A stretch of 64,000 bases of DNA. Source: Prorocentrum cordatum. Taxonomy: Eukaryota > Sar > Dinophyceae > Prorocentrales > Prorocentraceae. Every line of letters starts with the position of its first letter. Positions within the stretch are counted from its first letter, which is position 1. The position numbers and the translations under genes are program-made. Shown here piece by piece: positions 42,164 to 52,424 of the stretch. The stretch is taken from NCBI GenBank assembly GCA_963575745.1, contig CAUYUJ010022515.1, forward strand, positions 307,766-371,765. The letters run 5' to 3'. The notes under the pieces are model-generated. The model saw nothing but the letters and a program-made list of their open reading frames with translations. It made no database searches and was not told where the DNA came from.

Positions 42164-42860
42164 GTAGTGGCGAGTCCCCTTTCACGGGATTATTCCTCGC
42201 TCCTGTCTGTGTCCTACCATTCCGGATTGTTTCGCACGCCTCCCGCTCTTCCCCGCCCATCCTCCTCCTGCTCCGTCCCGTTCTTCCCCGCTCCTCTGCC
42301 CCAGCTCGGCCTTTCTCCCAACTCTGCCACGCTCTTTCGCCATGAGGAAACGGAGGTCGTTGATCCGTCGCCTGCGGATACGCAACTCTCTCGACCTCGT
42401 CTGGGCTTCCAGTCCTCGCCAGGGTGGCTCGGCGCACGGGCCAGCGGAGCGCCCAGACCTCCCCGCCGCTCGGATCTTTGCACAGTGGTCCGGCACGAGT
42501 CCCTGCGGATCTGCGCAGTGTGTCCGAGCTTTTCCGCTCGGGGGGGGCCTTGTGTCGCCGGTCCGGCTGCCGCTGGCATGCCTCTTTGCTGGTCAAGCTG
42601 GGCTCAAGTGCCTGGCAGCGGCGCCTCCCTTCGTCGGGTGTTCCCAGAGATGTCCCTATCACAGGGTGCCCCCAGGATTCCCACGGATGGCCTCCAGAGC
42701 ATCCCCACGAGGCCCAGAGAGCCCCAGGGCTTCCGAAATGGCGCGAACAGCCGGGGACACCCTGGGCCAGGACCACTTCTAGCAACACCCGGCCGCATGC
42801 CATACCTAACACCAATGTAGTTATGCGTGCGGGGCAGGAATGGCCCCCATCGCTGGGAGG
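41701..42860. other. Spacer with large hairpin and TA run
   Basis: CTCAGGGAGGGTGGCGGTGT (42020 on) and a near-complement ending CCTGAAG at 42091 form about a 23-bp imperfect stem around a 25-base loop. (TA)n at 42138-42163. The rest shows no domain. The last part is the presumed 5' flank of the gene at 42861, without a recognisable promoter, as is usual in dinoflagellates. Confidence 0.55.
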
Positions 42861-45095
42861 ATGCGGCTGGCATGGCTAATCTCAGCCGTGCTGGTCCTGC
42901 CAACAAGTCCAGCAAGAGTAAAGACGACAGCGCACGGCTCGATATCGCTTCTCGCTGCCAGCGTGAACAGCAGTGCCGCTGCTGCTGCCGGGGCCTTTCG
43001 CGCAGCCGCGAGGAGCGCAAAGCCGAAGCTAAAGACCAGGATAAAGGCCAAGGGTCGCGCGAGAGGGCCAGTCAATGTCGGCTCTAAGGACGGGGCACGC
43101 CACGACGACGACGACTCGAATTACACGACTGTGCGCGAGTGCAACGCCCCCTTCTCGGCGACTGAGAAGGCCCACGTCTTGTGCCCAGCTCGGTGCCCAC
43201 TCATGAGGTTCGACCCCGACCTGCTCTGTCACTGGCGCTGCATCCCAGAAGAGACGTGCCGCGCCTACCCAGGAGTCATCGATCGCGTTGCCGGGTACTG
43301 CTTTGTCTGCGCTGTGGCAGGCTGCCAGCGTTGTGCCTCAGACGAGCAGTCCTGCCACGAGTGCCACGCGGGCTTCAGGCTCGAGAATGGGGAGTGCATC
43401 AACGAAGGCCAGTGGAAGTGGATCGTGCTGCTGGCTGTCCTCGGGGTCGTTGTCGTTTCAGTCATGGCATACGTTGTGCTCGTTGCTTGGCGGCCAGTTG
43501 TAAGCCAGGAGATCCTGAGATGGGGCCTGGAGCAGCGCTCCAGATCGAAGGCCAGGAGGGACGACGGGAACCACGAGCTCTACGCCCTGAACCTCAGCCT
43601 CGCCGACGAGGTCACGTCTGCGGGAGGGATAGGAGCCGCGCTCCACTTCAGCTGGCAGCGGATGACGCTCTGGTGGTCCATCGCGGTGACTGTGGCGAGC
43701 GCGGCGGTGACGGCTTACCACGGCCGGCTTGTTGCCCAAGACGCGCTGATGTTGCCTCCATACCACGACGAGGTGGAGGGCATTTGCACGGATCGCCTCG
43801 ACGTACACCGCGGCGCCGAGTTCGAGGCGATGCGCATCGGCGTCCTGTGGTTGACCGGCCTGGTGTACGTGTGCACCTCGTTGGGTGCAGTCTTCTGGTC
43901 GTGGTGGCAGCAGATGAAGTTCCTGCGCTTCCACAGGACCACAGCCAGCATGCAGGCCCGGGAAGGAAACGTACGATTGCCAATGCCGCCGCCTTTTGGT
44001 GGAATGCCCTCGTCGCTACGACTGGACTCGCCGCGGAGTCTTGGTCAGAGCCCACCTTGGGAGAAATCCGTGGAGTAGCGGTACCGTCTTTTCTCGTTGT
44101 TCCCGCATCAGGACTACGCGCTGATGTGCCGGGGCTTCCCACAGGAGTCGGGCAGACAGCACGAAGGCCCTGGCACCAGGCTCGAGGAGGAGTGCACGCG
44201 CTTCTTCCAGGCCGCGTGGGGCGAGAGCGTCATCGGGGTGTCCGTCGCCTGGAACATGAGCGGCCTGGAGGAGAACATCAAGGTGGCCGTGCACGACATC
44301 GTCTACGAGGTCGAGCGCGAAGTCCGCGCGGGCTCGGATGCAAACTGCGCGTTGGACCGCCAGGCCTCGTACATCAGCACCCCGCCCCTCACGCACCGGA
44401 CTTCGTCCTTTCAGCCCCGGACGCGGTGCTTGTGCGCCCCGCTGGTAGACACCGTCGATAGCGTAGTGTGGGGCGAAGTCCCTCCGTGCTTCCTCCGATC
44501 GGGTGGGCTAAGTACACCTCGAGCACCTGACAATCGTTCAGAGGCGCTGCAGCTCATCGAGAGGATCCCGACTACGGGGACCTGCTTCGTCGTCTTCCGC
44601 ACCAAGGCCGACATGAAGGCGAGCCTCTGCTTGCAGCTGCCTAAGTTTAGAGGTGTGTACGAGATTTCGGCCGAGATGGCGGAGGGTAACGCCGAGGTTG
44701 TGCTCTGGGATGGGTTCGGAACGACCGACGCAGAGAGAAGGTGGCTTAAGGTGAAAGGAATCGGCTGGATGCTGATGATCATCGCCATGTGGACTGCGTG
44801 CTTCTGGGGCCCCTACACGCTCTACATCTTGTCGTGGTCGAGCATTGCTGGGGCGAGTCAAGGCAGCGCCGAGATTGGCATGGTTGTTGGTTTGCTGATC
44901 ACTGTGGGGAACCAGGTCGTTTACGCGGCGGCAGGAATCCTCTCGGAGCATGTGAAGTACACCTGCCGCAACTTCCGCGACACCTACTACACCAGCCTCT
45001 ACACCTTTGCAGTGCTTGTGAACACAGTGCTCGACATGTGGCTGGCCACCGCGAGAGGGAACGTATCCGTAATACCTGACCTGTCACATCACTGA
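42861..45095 (+). CDS. Cys-rich multi-pass membrane protein, OSCA/TMEM63- or TMEM16-like
   Basis: Two exons: to 43970 and from 44112. I chose ATG 42861 because MRLAWLISAVLVLPTSPA is a good signal peptide; in-frame ATG 42840 is the alternative. A Cys-rich ectodomain follows (CPARCPLMRF, CHWRC, CVCAVAGCQRC, CHECHAGF, an EGF/furin-like pattern). The first membrane helix is IVLLAVLGVVVVSVMAYVVL, the second and third are WSIAVTVASAAV and VLWLTGLVYVCTSLGAVFW. After the intron, YALMCRGFPQESG starts a cytosolic domain resembling that of OSCA/TMEM63 channels, then further helices. A second phase-0 GT (45063, after GGGAAC as at 43971) may be another donor; otherwise the product ends at 45095, short of a full channel. 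Family assignment is inference from layout. Confidence 0.65.
43971..44111 (+). other. Phase-0 intron carrying an introner-like repeat
   Basis: 141 bp, from GTACGATTG after Asn to CCCGCATCAG before GACTAC. Joining the flanks keeps the frame (…REGN, DYALMCRG…), while reading through hits TAG at 44076. The internal sequence is shared with 38970-39130 and 41605-41700. Confidence 0.85.
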
Positions 45096-45820
45096 TTCGA
45101 GCCCCCGGAGGCCTCCAGAGGCGTCCATGATTCCTTTGAACTGGAAGTCTCAGCAAATCCCCGGAGGTCTCCGAAGGTCCTTGGAGGTTCTTGGAGGCAT
45201 CTGGACGCATTTGGAGGCTTAGGAAGAGCCGAAAGAGCCAGAAAGTTTCGATCTTCGATCCTCGACATGTACCTCTTTACCAATATGCGATCATCCTCGA
45301 CCCTTGGTTGACACGTGATCAGTCTCGCTCCTTTACTGAAACTAGTCACCGACGTGTGATCACCGATCGACATGTGATCTTCCTCGATCCTTGACTGTTG
45401 GCTGGTCATCCTCGATCCTCGATCCTCTTCGATGCTCGACGTGCGGCTGGTCATAATGAGGGGAAATGCCCGCCACTACAGGGCCTCCACAGGCCCGAAC
45501 CGCGCCCCAATCTTGGTGACTGGGGGCCTCCGCCCAGGCCACGAGGCCAGATGACGACGACCACCCATCACCGACGACTTTCCAGGGCGGGTACGAAACC
45601 TGCTGCTCGTAGTTAGTTTCAGTCCCTCGACCAGGCACGTGAACCTCGACTCACGGCCGCCCCATGTCGCCAGGAGGCGTCGCGGACTCCAGCGACACTC
45701 AGCAGATTCGCTGAGCCACCCTGTACCATCGGCATCGCTAAACATACTGATGCTGTGTGTGCGTATGCACCCCAGGGGCGAAGCTCGCGCGCCGAGTAAC
45801 CTCATAGTATAAGCTCCGTG
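45096..45820. repeat. Degenerate GGAGG and CGATCCTCGA repeats
   Basis: 45100-45225 repeats GGAGGTTCTTGGAGG/GAGGCCTCCAGAGG motifs. 45245-45450 repeats CGATCCTCGA and CACGTGATC. No exon of the upstream gene was recognised here. Confidence 0.6.
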
Positions 45821-45984
45821 GCGGGTGTTTTCTGGCCATGCCGCTCAGGAAACGACGCACTACAATCGGAGGTGAGGGGGTGAGATCGAAGTGGAACGGA
45901 GAGCCCCCCTACCGGGAAATCGATTTCGGTTTCGTGTTCGTGCGTGCCGTGCGGGCGAGGCGAAGCTGCGTGGGCGGGCGAGAG

Positions 45985-47140
<1,156 letters not shown>

Positions 47141-47345
47141 ATTGTGATAAAGATGGTGATATCGATAGTGAGATCGATAGTGAAACCGATTGTGATATCG
47201 ATTGTGAGATCGATTGCGAGATCGATAGTCGGATCAATTGTGAGATAGATCGAGTGAGATCGATTGTGAGATCGATCGAGGGAGATCGATCGAGCGAGAC
47301 CGATACTGATATCGATAGTGAGATCGATAGTGAGACCGATCGAGT
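47141..47345. repeat. GATCGATAGTGA minisatellite
   Basis: Units of 10-12 bp (GAGATCGATAGT, GAAACCGATTGT and variants), many containing ATCGAT. Confidence 0.9.
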
Positions 47346-47725
47346 GAGACGTTGGTTCCTCCCCCCCCGAACCTCCTTATCACTCGAAGGGTGGTCGTAT
47401 AGGTATGTCTATATTATATGCTCTTGTCGGACTCACGCCTCCAATGAGGACGCGGGGTACTAGTGTGTCTTTCAGTAAATATGCTCCTCTCCGCCTCATT
47501 TCCCATTATAACTTAACTTAGTTTGCATGCGTTGCACTGTCCGGTGGGACTAACAGCTGCGTTCCGCAGCTGTGTGGATGCTCAAACAAGCCAGTCTTGG
47601 CTTGCAGGAGAGAAAAGGAGCGCGCCAGCCCTCGGCCGTCGCGCGTCGTCGGTCGTAGGCCAGCCGGCCTCCTCCCTTCACATTCCTGATAGAACAATCT
47701 TGCTTAGCGGATACTTGTCTTATCG
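47346..47725. other. Leader of the Copia-like element, with hairpins
   Basis: AT-richer sequence before the first gag ATG. A 9-bp perfect hairpin (ACAGCTGCG at 47553, CGCAGCTGT ending 47573) and CAAGCC/GGCTTG near 47587. Any 5' LTR or primer-binding site would lie here, but it cannot be defined because the 3' LTR is outside the window. Confidence 0.45.
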
Positions 47726-47831
47726 ATGTCTCATCCCGTCCCCTCTCTCCCTGAGCAGAGTGAACATGAGATCTTAATTCCTTTGTCATCTTACCCCGAT
47801 TCTCAGAGGAAAGACTGGTTATCAGCAGAAA

Positions 47832-47851
47832 CGCGCGACTTAGTCGACGCG
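47832..47851. repeat. CT-N-AG hairpin
   Basis: Inner stem CGACT/AGTCG around T; outer stem CGCG/CGCG; one unpaired A on the right. Confidence 0.7.
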
Positions 47852-47888
47852 GGGCCATCCCAACCAAAAGAAGAACTTTCGAATGTGC

Positions 47889-47910
47889 CCCGCGACTCAG
47901 TCGCTGCGGG
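47889..47910. repeat. CT-N-AG hairpin
   Basis: Inner GACT/AGTC around C; outer CCCGC/GCGGG; GCT bulge on the right. Confidence 0.75.
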
Positions 47911-48566
47911 AATGAGCTAGGATAAGACTGACGTCGTGTCCAACGTCTCGAGAAGCGCCGACGGGCGCGTTGTACAACATGATGGACGCGACACAAATAA
48001 GGGCGGTCCAATTCAGGATCGCGTCCCTCCTTCCTATATCGCCATTCGGGTAACTAGGGGCAGAAGTGCCGAGGGAGTATCAGAGATGTCGGTAGACGTC
48101 TTTCCCGCTGGAGTTCCGACTGGTAATCGAGAACAGACCCCAGACCCGTACGGGCGAGATGGCGTGACAGCAAGAACTAGACGAAGTGCGTTTTCGTCGT
48201 GGAGCGCCAAATCGACGGAGTCAATCAGCCCAATTCCGAACGCTACACATGCTATCGCTGCAGCTGCTGGTGAGACAAGCCGGCCAGGGGAAGCCCAAGA
48301 GAACGTAGGTGCGTACCCCAGCATCCCAAGTGAATGGGCAGGTACGAGTACGAACGTTCCCATCCCAATAGCATTAAACGGACAATTTGGTCAGGACAGT
48401 GATGATCCCATTGATACAGAACATGAAATAAATTCCATGGAGGAAGATTTTGGTAATGTCAATAACGAAATTTCCCTGAGCCGAGCACTGTCCGTGATGA
48501 TGGAAGAAGACATCCCCGCTCAAGACGAGAGGTGGTCTCCAGATGGACATGATGAAGATACTAGTA

Positions 48567-48590
48567 TCCTGACGCCTCAGGCGGACAGGA
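48567..48590. repeat. CT-N-AG hairpin, full 24-nt form
   Basis: Outer TCCTG/CAGGA, left bulge A, inner CGCCT/AGGCG around C, right bulge GA. Matches the 5-1-5-1-5-2-5 layout. Confidence 0.85.
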
Positions 48591-48959
48591 CGGAGGCCCA
48601 GACGAAGCATGAGAGGGAATCCACAGGACGAACCCCTGCACCTCGCCTCAAGAAGCAAAGGAACGAGGACTACGAACTAAATGTCTCACCACTGAAAGAG
48701 GGTTTCTTCCGTGCTGCCGCCACCTCAGGTGACTGGCAACCCTCGATTTCAGCTGTTGTTGAGGAGGAAGAAATGGTTGGTCAACCAGCTTCGCATACTG
48801 TGTTAATAACACAAGGCGAAAAGGATGAGGAGCTTTTAGATGTACCTAAACCACCAGAAAATGCTTTCATTCGCCCCAGACCAAATGCTTCAAGCAGGAG
48901 AAGACCCAAGATACCAAGATCAGGGGCGAGACCTACTTCAAGGAGCAACAGTACCATCT

Positions 48960-49835
48960 CCATGGCGGAGGCTCGTTGGAACCCTAACCCTAATTGCGCG
49001 CCTCAGGCGGAGAGCGGATGCCCAGGAAAAAGCCAACAGGCCAGAAGGCGCATGTAGGAATCCAGCATGCAAGAGCTGCTTGGGCGTATGCCACAAGTGT
49101 AACGTACAGCGGCGGTGTGCAGAGTGTTACCCAATGGACGAGCATAATTGCACGTATCTCCTCATGCAATCTATCCGGGGCCAGGCCAGGCTGGCGGAGG
49201 CTAACACTCAGAGAGAGTTTCTGACCAATGAAGCGCAGCTGGCTGAAAGGGCCCGACTGGACAGAGAAGAGATGACTGAAACCATGGCTGAAGTTCGGAA
49301 AACATTCGAGGCTGAACGAATCGCCCTAGCCATGGCTGCTAGAGAGCGAGAACAAGAGCTGATAGAACAATTGTATAATCAGACCGCGGCCGTGAAGCGG
49401 CAGGCGGAGGTGGAAGCCGAAAATAAATGCATAGAATTACTGGCTTCTGAGAGACAGGCCGTCGCGATGGCAACCAGTAAATCCATTGGCGCCAATGCAG
49501 TCGCCGCTGCTGTTGCGGCGGCCAGAGTAGAAGGAGAACAAATCGCCGCAGTCAGGGCGGAACGAGAAAAGCAGAGCTTACAGGAAGAGCCTAAAGACGC
49601 CAGGCTGGAAGCAGTTAACACCCAAGCCGTAGCTGCGAATATAACCGACCAGAACAACCTTTATCTGGAAGAACTCAGATCGCATGAAGAAGCCAGATCC
49701 TCCCTCCAACGTTTGCATTTGAGCAATGCTAAATGCCCGCCGGCTAAGCCGACTGGAACGAACGTACATCAATTGCCAGCGCCTCAGTCGTCCGGCACTG
49801 TGACCGTTCCAACACATTTGATCCGACGAACTTAG
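48960..49835 (+). pseudogene. Copia gag, C-x2-C-x5-C-x2-C finger and coiled coil
   Basis: Reads GACRNPACKSCLGVCHKCN and RRCAECYP, a compact Cys cluster, then about 200 residues of Glu/Ala/Arg-rich coiled coil. Homologous in layout to the decayed copy at 1306-2259. The frame changes again near 49800-49835, as the next frame already reads DPTNLAKVGAS there. The junction with the upstream frame falls next to CCCTAACCCTAA, a slippery-looking direct repeat. Confidence 0.65.
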
Positions 49836-50296
49836 CAAAGGTGGGAGCGTCAACCCTGCTGGTAAGCAAGGTGGCGCATCCTCCTCCCGAGGAGCTGGAT
49901 GAAGAAGAAACAATAAATAAAACAGTGTCTCATTTTTGCGCAGCTTGCTTTCGCCCGAGGGCGGACAATTGCGTCGGATGTGGTCGGTCGGTTTGTGAAG
50001 AGCACATCGGCGCAAGCATTAGAAGATGCTCTAAGTGCGACTTGTGGAAGAGTGAAAGGTCAGCTGCCAACATGCGAGAAGAAGAAGCCATTTCGAACGC
50101 AGCTAATACAGAGAGAGACATGATGAGGCTTAAGGCGACCATCACCGACCCGACTCCATATACTGAGAGTAAACGAGGAGCAGGACTCACCTCGAGTTCA
50201 TTCGGCTTACCGTTGCTTTCGCAAGAAACTCCCGTGAGGCCATTGTTGGCGTCAGCACTTTACTGTTCCAGGTCCTGCCCTAGAAGGTCCGGCTAG
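49790..50296 (+). pseudogene. Copia gag, second Cys-rich finger
   Basis: HFCAACFRPRADNCVGCG, then SVCEEHIGASIRRCSKC: a B-box-like arrangement of paired Cys and one His. A Glu/Arg-rich helix follows. The frame passes to another one near 50250. Confidence 0.6.
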
Positions 50297-50626
50297 GCCG
50301 AGTACCCCTGAGAGTGGATTTCTTTTTGGGATCTAGCTAACAGGGTCTAACGAAGGTAACACTCTCGCCAATTACCGCCCATCCTATAGAGATGGCCCCA
50401 CGGGAACGACGGCGACTAAGTCGTCGGGCGAGGCAGGGCAGGGCGGAGAAGGGGGCGACAAGAGCGACGCTCCGAACACTGAAATTATATCTTCGCACGA
50501 AGATGATCACGATAAAAGACCACGTGGGTCGCCTCCGGGAAGCCCAGGGGGTTCAGACCCATCGGGCGGTGGAGCGGCCGCAGGGGGCTTCAGGGCCCTG
50601 GCAGACCGCAGGACCCAGTAGTAATT
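50257..50626 (+). pseudogene. Copia gag, disordered hinge
   Basis: Frame reads PGPALEGPARPSTPESGFLF, TAG at 50334-50336, then TGSNEGNTLANYRPSYRDGP and an acidic Gly/Ser/Pro-rich segment with EDDHDKRPRGSPPG. A CGACT-A-AGTCG hairpin is at 50413-50423. The frame shifts again at about 50610-50626. Confidence 0.55.
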
Positions 50627-51274
50627 GACGAGAGCACGCCGTTGGACCGATGGAGACAGGTTGGTAACAACCAGAAAATTGATTTGTTGGACATCCCTAA
50701 TGCAACGAACATTCGGGAGTGGCAGGTGCACGCAGTACGTGCGATCGCTGGGTCATCGCCCGAGAGCCAGGCGGCGCAGTACTGGATTACGGAGGCTATG
50801 AACCCAGCTGTGGAGGATGAGCAGCTGATAGATGCAGGGCGATTCCAGCGTCTCGATCTCATGATTGCAACGAACCTCATCGAGAAATTCAACAAGATGC
50901 GAAAGAATCGCCATCAGCCTGGTCACCGTACTCATTTCCTCCAACAGATCACTCGCATGGAATACAGCGCCCAGAACGAGGGAAGGCCCCTGACTGGACG
51001 CGAGATGGTGCGAGCTATTTGCCATTGGTGTTCGGTGAGATCGGAGTTGGGACAACATCGCATGTCGCGTGATATTTTCAAGGTAATCATTGACCCACGC
51101 AAGCCAGATGCTGACCTGTATTGCTTCTACAATGAGTGGACAGACGTATACCAACAGCTTTACGGCGCCAAACCTCCGTCCGATGAAATGAGGGCCTCGA
51201 TTCATGCACGCTTTCTTGAACAATGCAGAAAGCCGAGCAAATTGAATTTTGTATGCCGATTGTACGACATGTGA
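50612..51274 (+). CDS. Copia gag, capsid-like helical region
   Basis: From DPVVIDESTPLDRWRQVGNN the frame is open for about 220 residues to TGA at 51272. Mostly helical, with LLDIPNATNIREWQVHAVRA, AAQYWITEAM and LIEKFNKMRKNRH. This resembles the capsid core of Copia gag (UBN2-type) in length and position, which is inference. It overlaps the next ORF by 26 bases in another frame. Confidence 0.6.
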   Translation, partial: DPVVIDESTPLDRWRQVGNNQKIDLLDIPNATNIREWQVHAVRAIAGSSPESQAAQYWITEAMNPAVEDEQLIDAGRFQRLDLMIATNLIEKFNKMRKNRHQPGHRTHFLQQITRMEYSAQNEGRPLTGREMVRAICHWCSVRSELGQHRMSRDIFKVIIDPRKPDADLYCFYNEWTDVYQQLYGAKPPSDEMRASIHARFLEQCRKPSKLNFVCRLYDM

Positions 51275-52424
51275 AAACGATAAAATGGGACATGGCGTGA
51301 AGAGTTATGAATGGCTGATGGAGCAAATTGAAGAAAAGATGTTGCGAGAGAAAGAAGAGTGGAACATCAGCGTGCATGAGGGTACCTTGAATCAACGTGC
51401 TAGGCAAGCACGGTTCGGCGGAGGCGGAGGCAATGACAACCGGAAGAATGCCGGCGGCACAGCCGCTCCGGCAGAGATTGCTGCTAAATTGGGGAAACCT
51501 ACAGACGTCATGAAAGGCGGAATGACTAAGGGCGAGACCACGTGTAGATACGTGCGTAAGGGCGAGACTTGCCCGTATGCAGGGAAAGGCTGCCCCTTCA
51601 ATCACAAGAAGCCCAAGAATGCCGCGCCGGCTCAGCCGAGTACGGGGGGAAAATCCAGTGCTGCTCCTGCCCAGGATAAGAACCCTAGAGGGAGATCGAA
51701 GGATCGGGGCCGCAAGGGGCAGAGCCGATCTCAGACCCCGACAGGCGACCGTGGAAAGGGGGGACAACATAATAATAGAAGCCAATCGCGTGGGAAAGAG
51801 AGCACCATACCGTGTTACGCATACTCCCGAGACCCCAAGAATTGTCGAGGACCAGAAGACGGATGCAACAAAGCCCACAGAGGGCTATCCGATGCTGAGA
51901 AGCTGAAGCGTGACAAGTGGGAACAAGCGAAACTTGACGCGGGGCAATCTTTGGGGTGCGAGCGTACAGCCAAGCAAGCCAATGCCGCCGCCGCCAATGT
52001 CTCATCGACGGGAAGCAACAGTGGCTCCAGAACCTCTAGTACGAACTCCGACAAACGCAAAAGGGATGGAGACAAGAACAAAGGCAACAGCAAAGGCAAA
52101 GACATGGTCTGCCGCTCTTACAAGGAGACGGGAAAATGCTCGCGCGGCAAGGACTGCCGGTTCGCCAAGACCACTCCAGGTCATCCGTGGCGATGGCTCC
52201 GCACTGGCGGCTCAGCCGTCAGTGCTGGAGAGATGATGGATATAATTTTGTCAATGGTCTTCTTTCTTGCCTTCCTTGCTCGAGAGGTGTGGCGAAGCCT
52301 GCGTCAGTTGAACAGAAAGCGGGGGGGGGTGGAAGAGGCCCGCCGATTCAATCAGCTTGGGTGCTATCGCGCGCCCCGCCCCGTTATTTCGGGGCCTCCC
52401 AGGGCAGAAACAAATCAGCCTTAA
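51249..52424 (+). CDS. Copia gag, triple CCCH-type zinc-finger region
   Basis: 391 codons. Three CCCH-like fingers: CRYVRKGETCPYAGKGCPFNH, here given by its ends C...CPFNH (residues about 97-118), CYAYSRDPKNCRGPEDGC followed by NKAH, and CRSYKETGKCSRGKDCRF with a displaced His. Basic, Gly/Ser/Lys-rich linkers separate them. These would bind RNA in place of the usual CCHC knuckle. Residues near 333-348 are hydrophobic (IILSMVFFLAFLA), an unexpected membrane-like helix. Hairpins lie at 51628 and 52201. It overlaps the pol frame by 68 bases, suggesting a frameshift-type gag-pol junction or an indel. Confidence 0.7.
   Translation: MYADCTTCENDKMGHGVKSYEWLMEQIEEKMLREKEEWNISVHEGTLNQRARQARFGGGGGNDNRKNAGGTAAPAEIAAKLGKPTDVMKGGMTKGETTCRYVRKGETCPYAGKGCPFNHKKPKNAAPAQPSTGGKSSAAPAQDKNPRGRSKDRGRKGQSRSQTPTGDRGKGGQHNNRSQSRGKESTIPCYAYSRDPKNCRGPEDGCNKAHRGLSDAEKLKRDKWEQAKLDAGQSLGCERTAKQANAAAANVSSTGSNSGSRTSSTNSDKRKRDGDKNKGNSKGKDMVCRSYKETGKCSRGKDCRFAKTTPGHPWRWLRTGGSAVSAGEMMDIILSMVFFLAFLAREVWRSLRQLNRKRGGVEEARRFNQLGCYRAPRPVISGPPRAETNQP
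52201..52225. repeat. CT-N-AG hairpin
   Basis: Outer GCACTG/CAGTGC (6 bp), inner CGGCT/AGCCG around C, single-base bulges on each side. Confidence 0.85.

Larger units (their letters stand above)
47726..49057 (+). pseudogene. Copia gag, N-terminal region
   Basis: ATG 47726 (MSHPVPSLPEQSEH) opens the frame. TAG at 47918-47920 interrupts it, and the same frame continues to 49057. It is hydrophilic and Ser/Asp/Glu-rich with no known domain. At about 48960-49057 the protein-like signal passes to the next frame, so the last residues here are probably not used. Hairpins lie at 47832, 47889, 48567 and 48721. TAG could come from CAG. Confidence 0.6.

Noticed and set aside
43181-44461. 426-codon open frame overlapping the membrane-protein gene
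   Set aside because: Arg/Pro-rich shadow frame; the signal peptide, Cys pattern and membrane helices are all in the other frame.
47346-47725. Defined 5' LTR of the Copia-like element
   Set aside because: The 3' LTR is outside the window, so no repeat pair can be shown.
48981-48992. Interstitial telomere repeat
   Set aside because: Only two CCCTAA units, inside a coding region.
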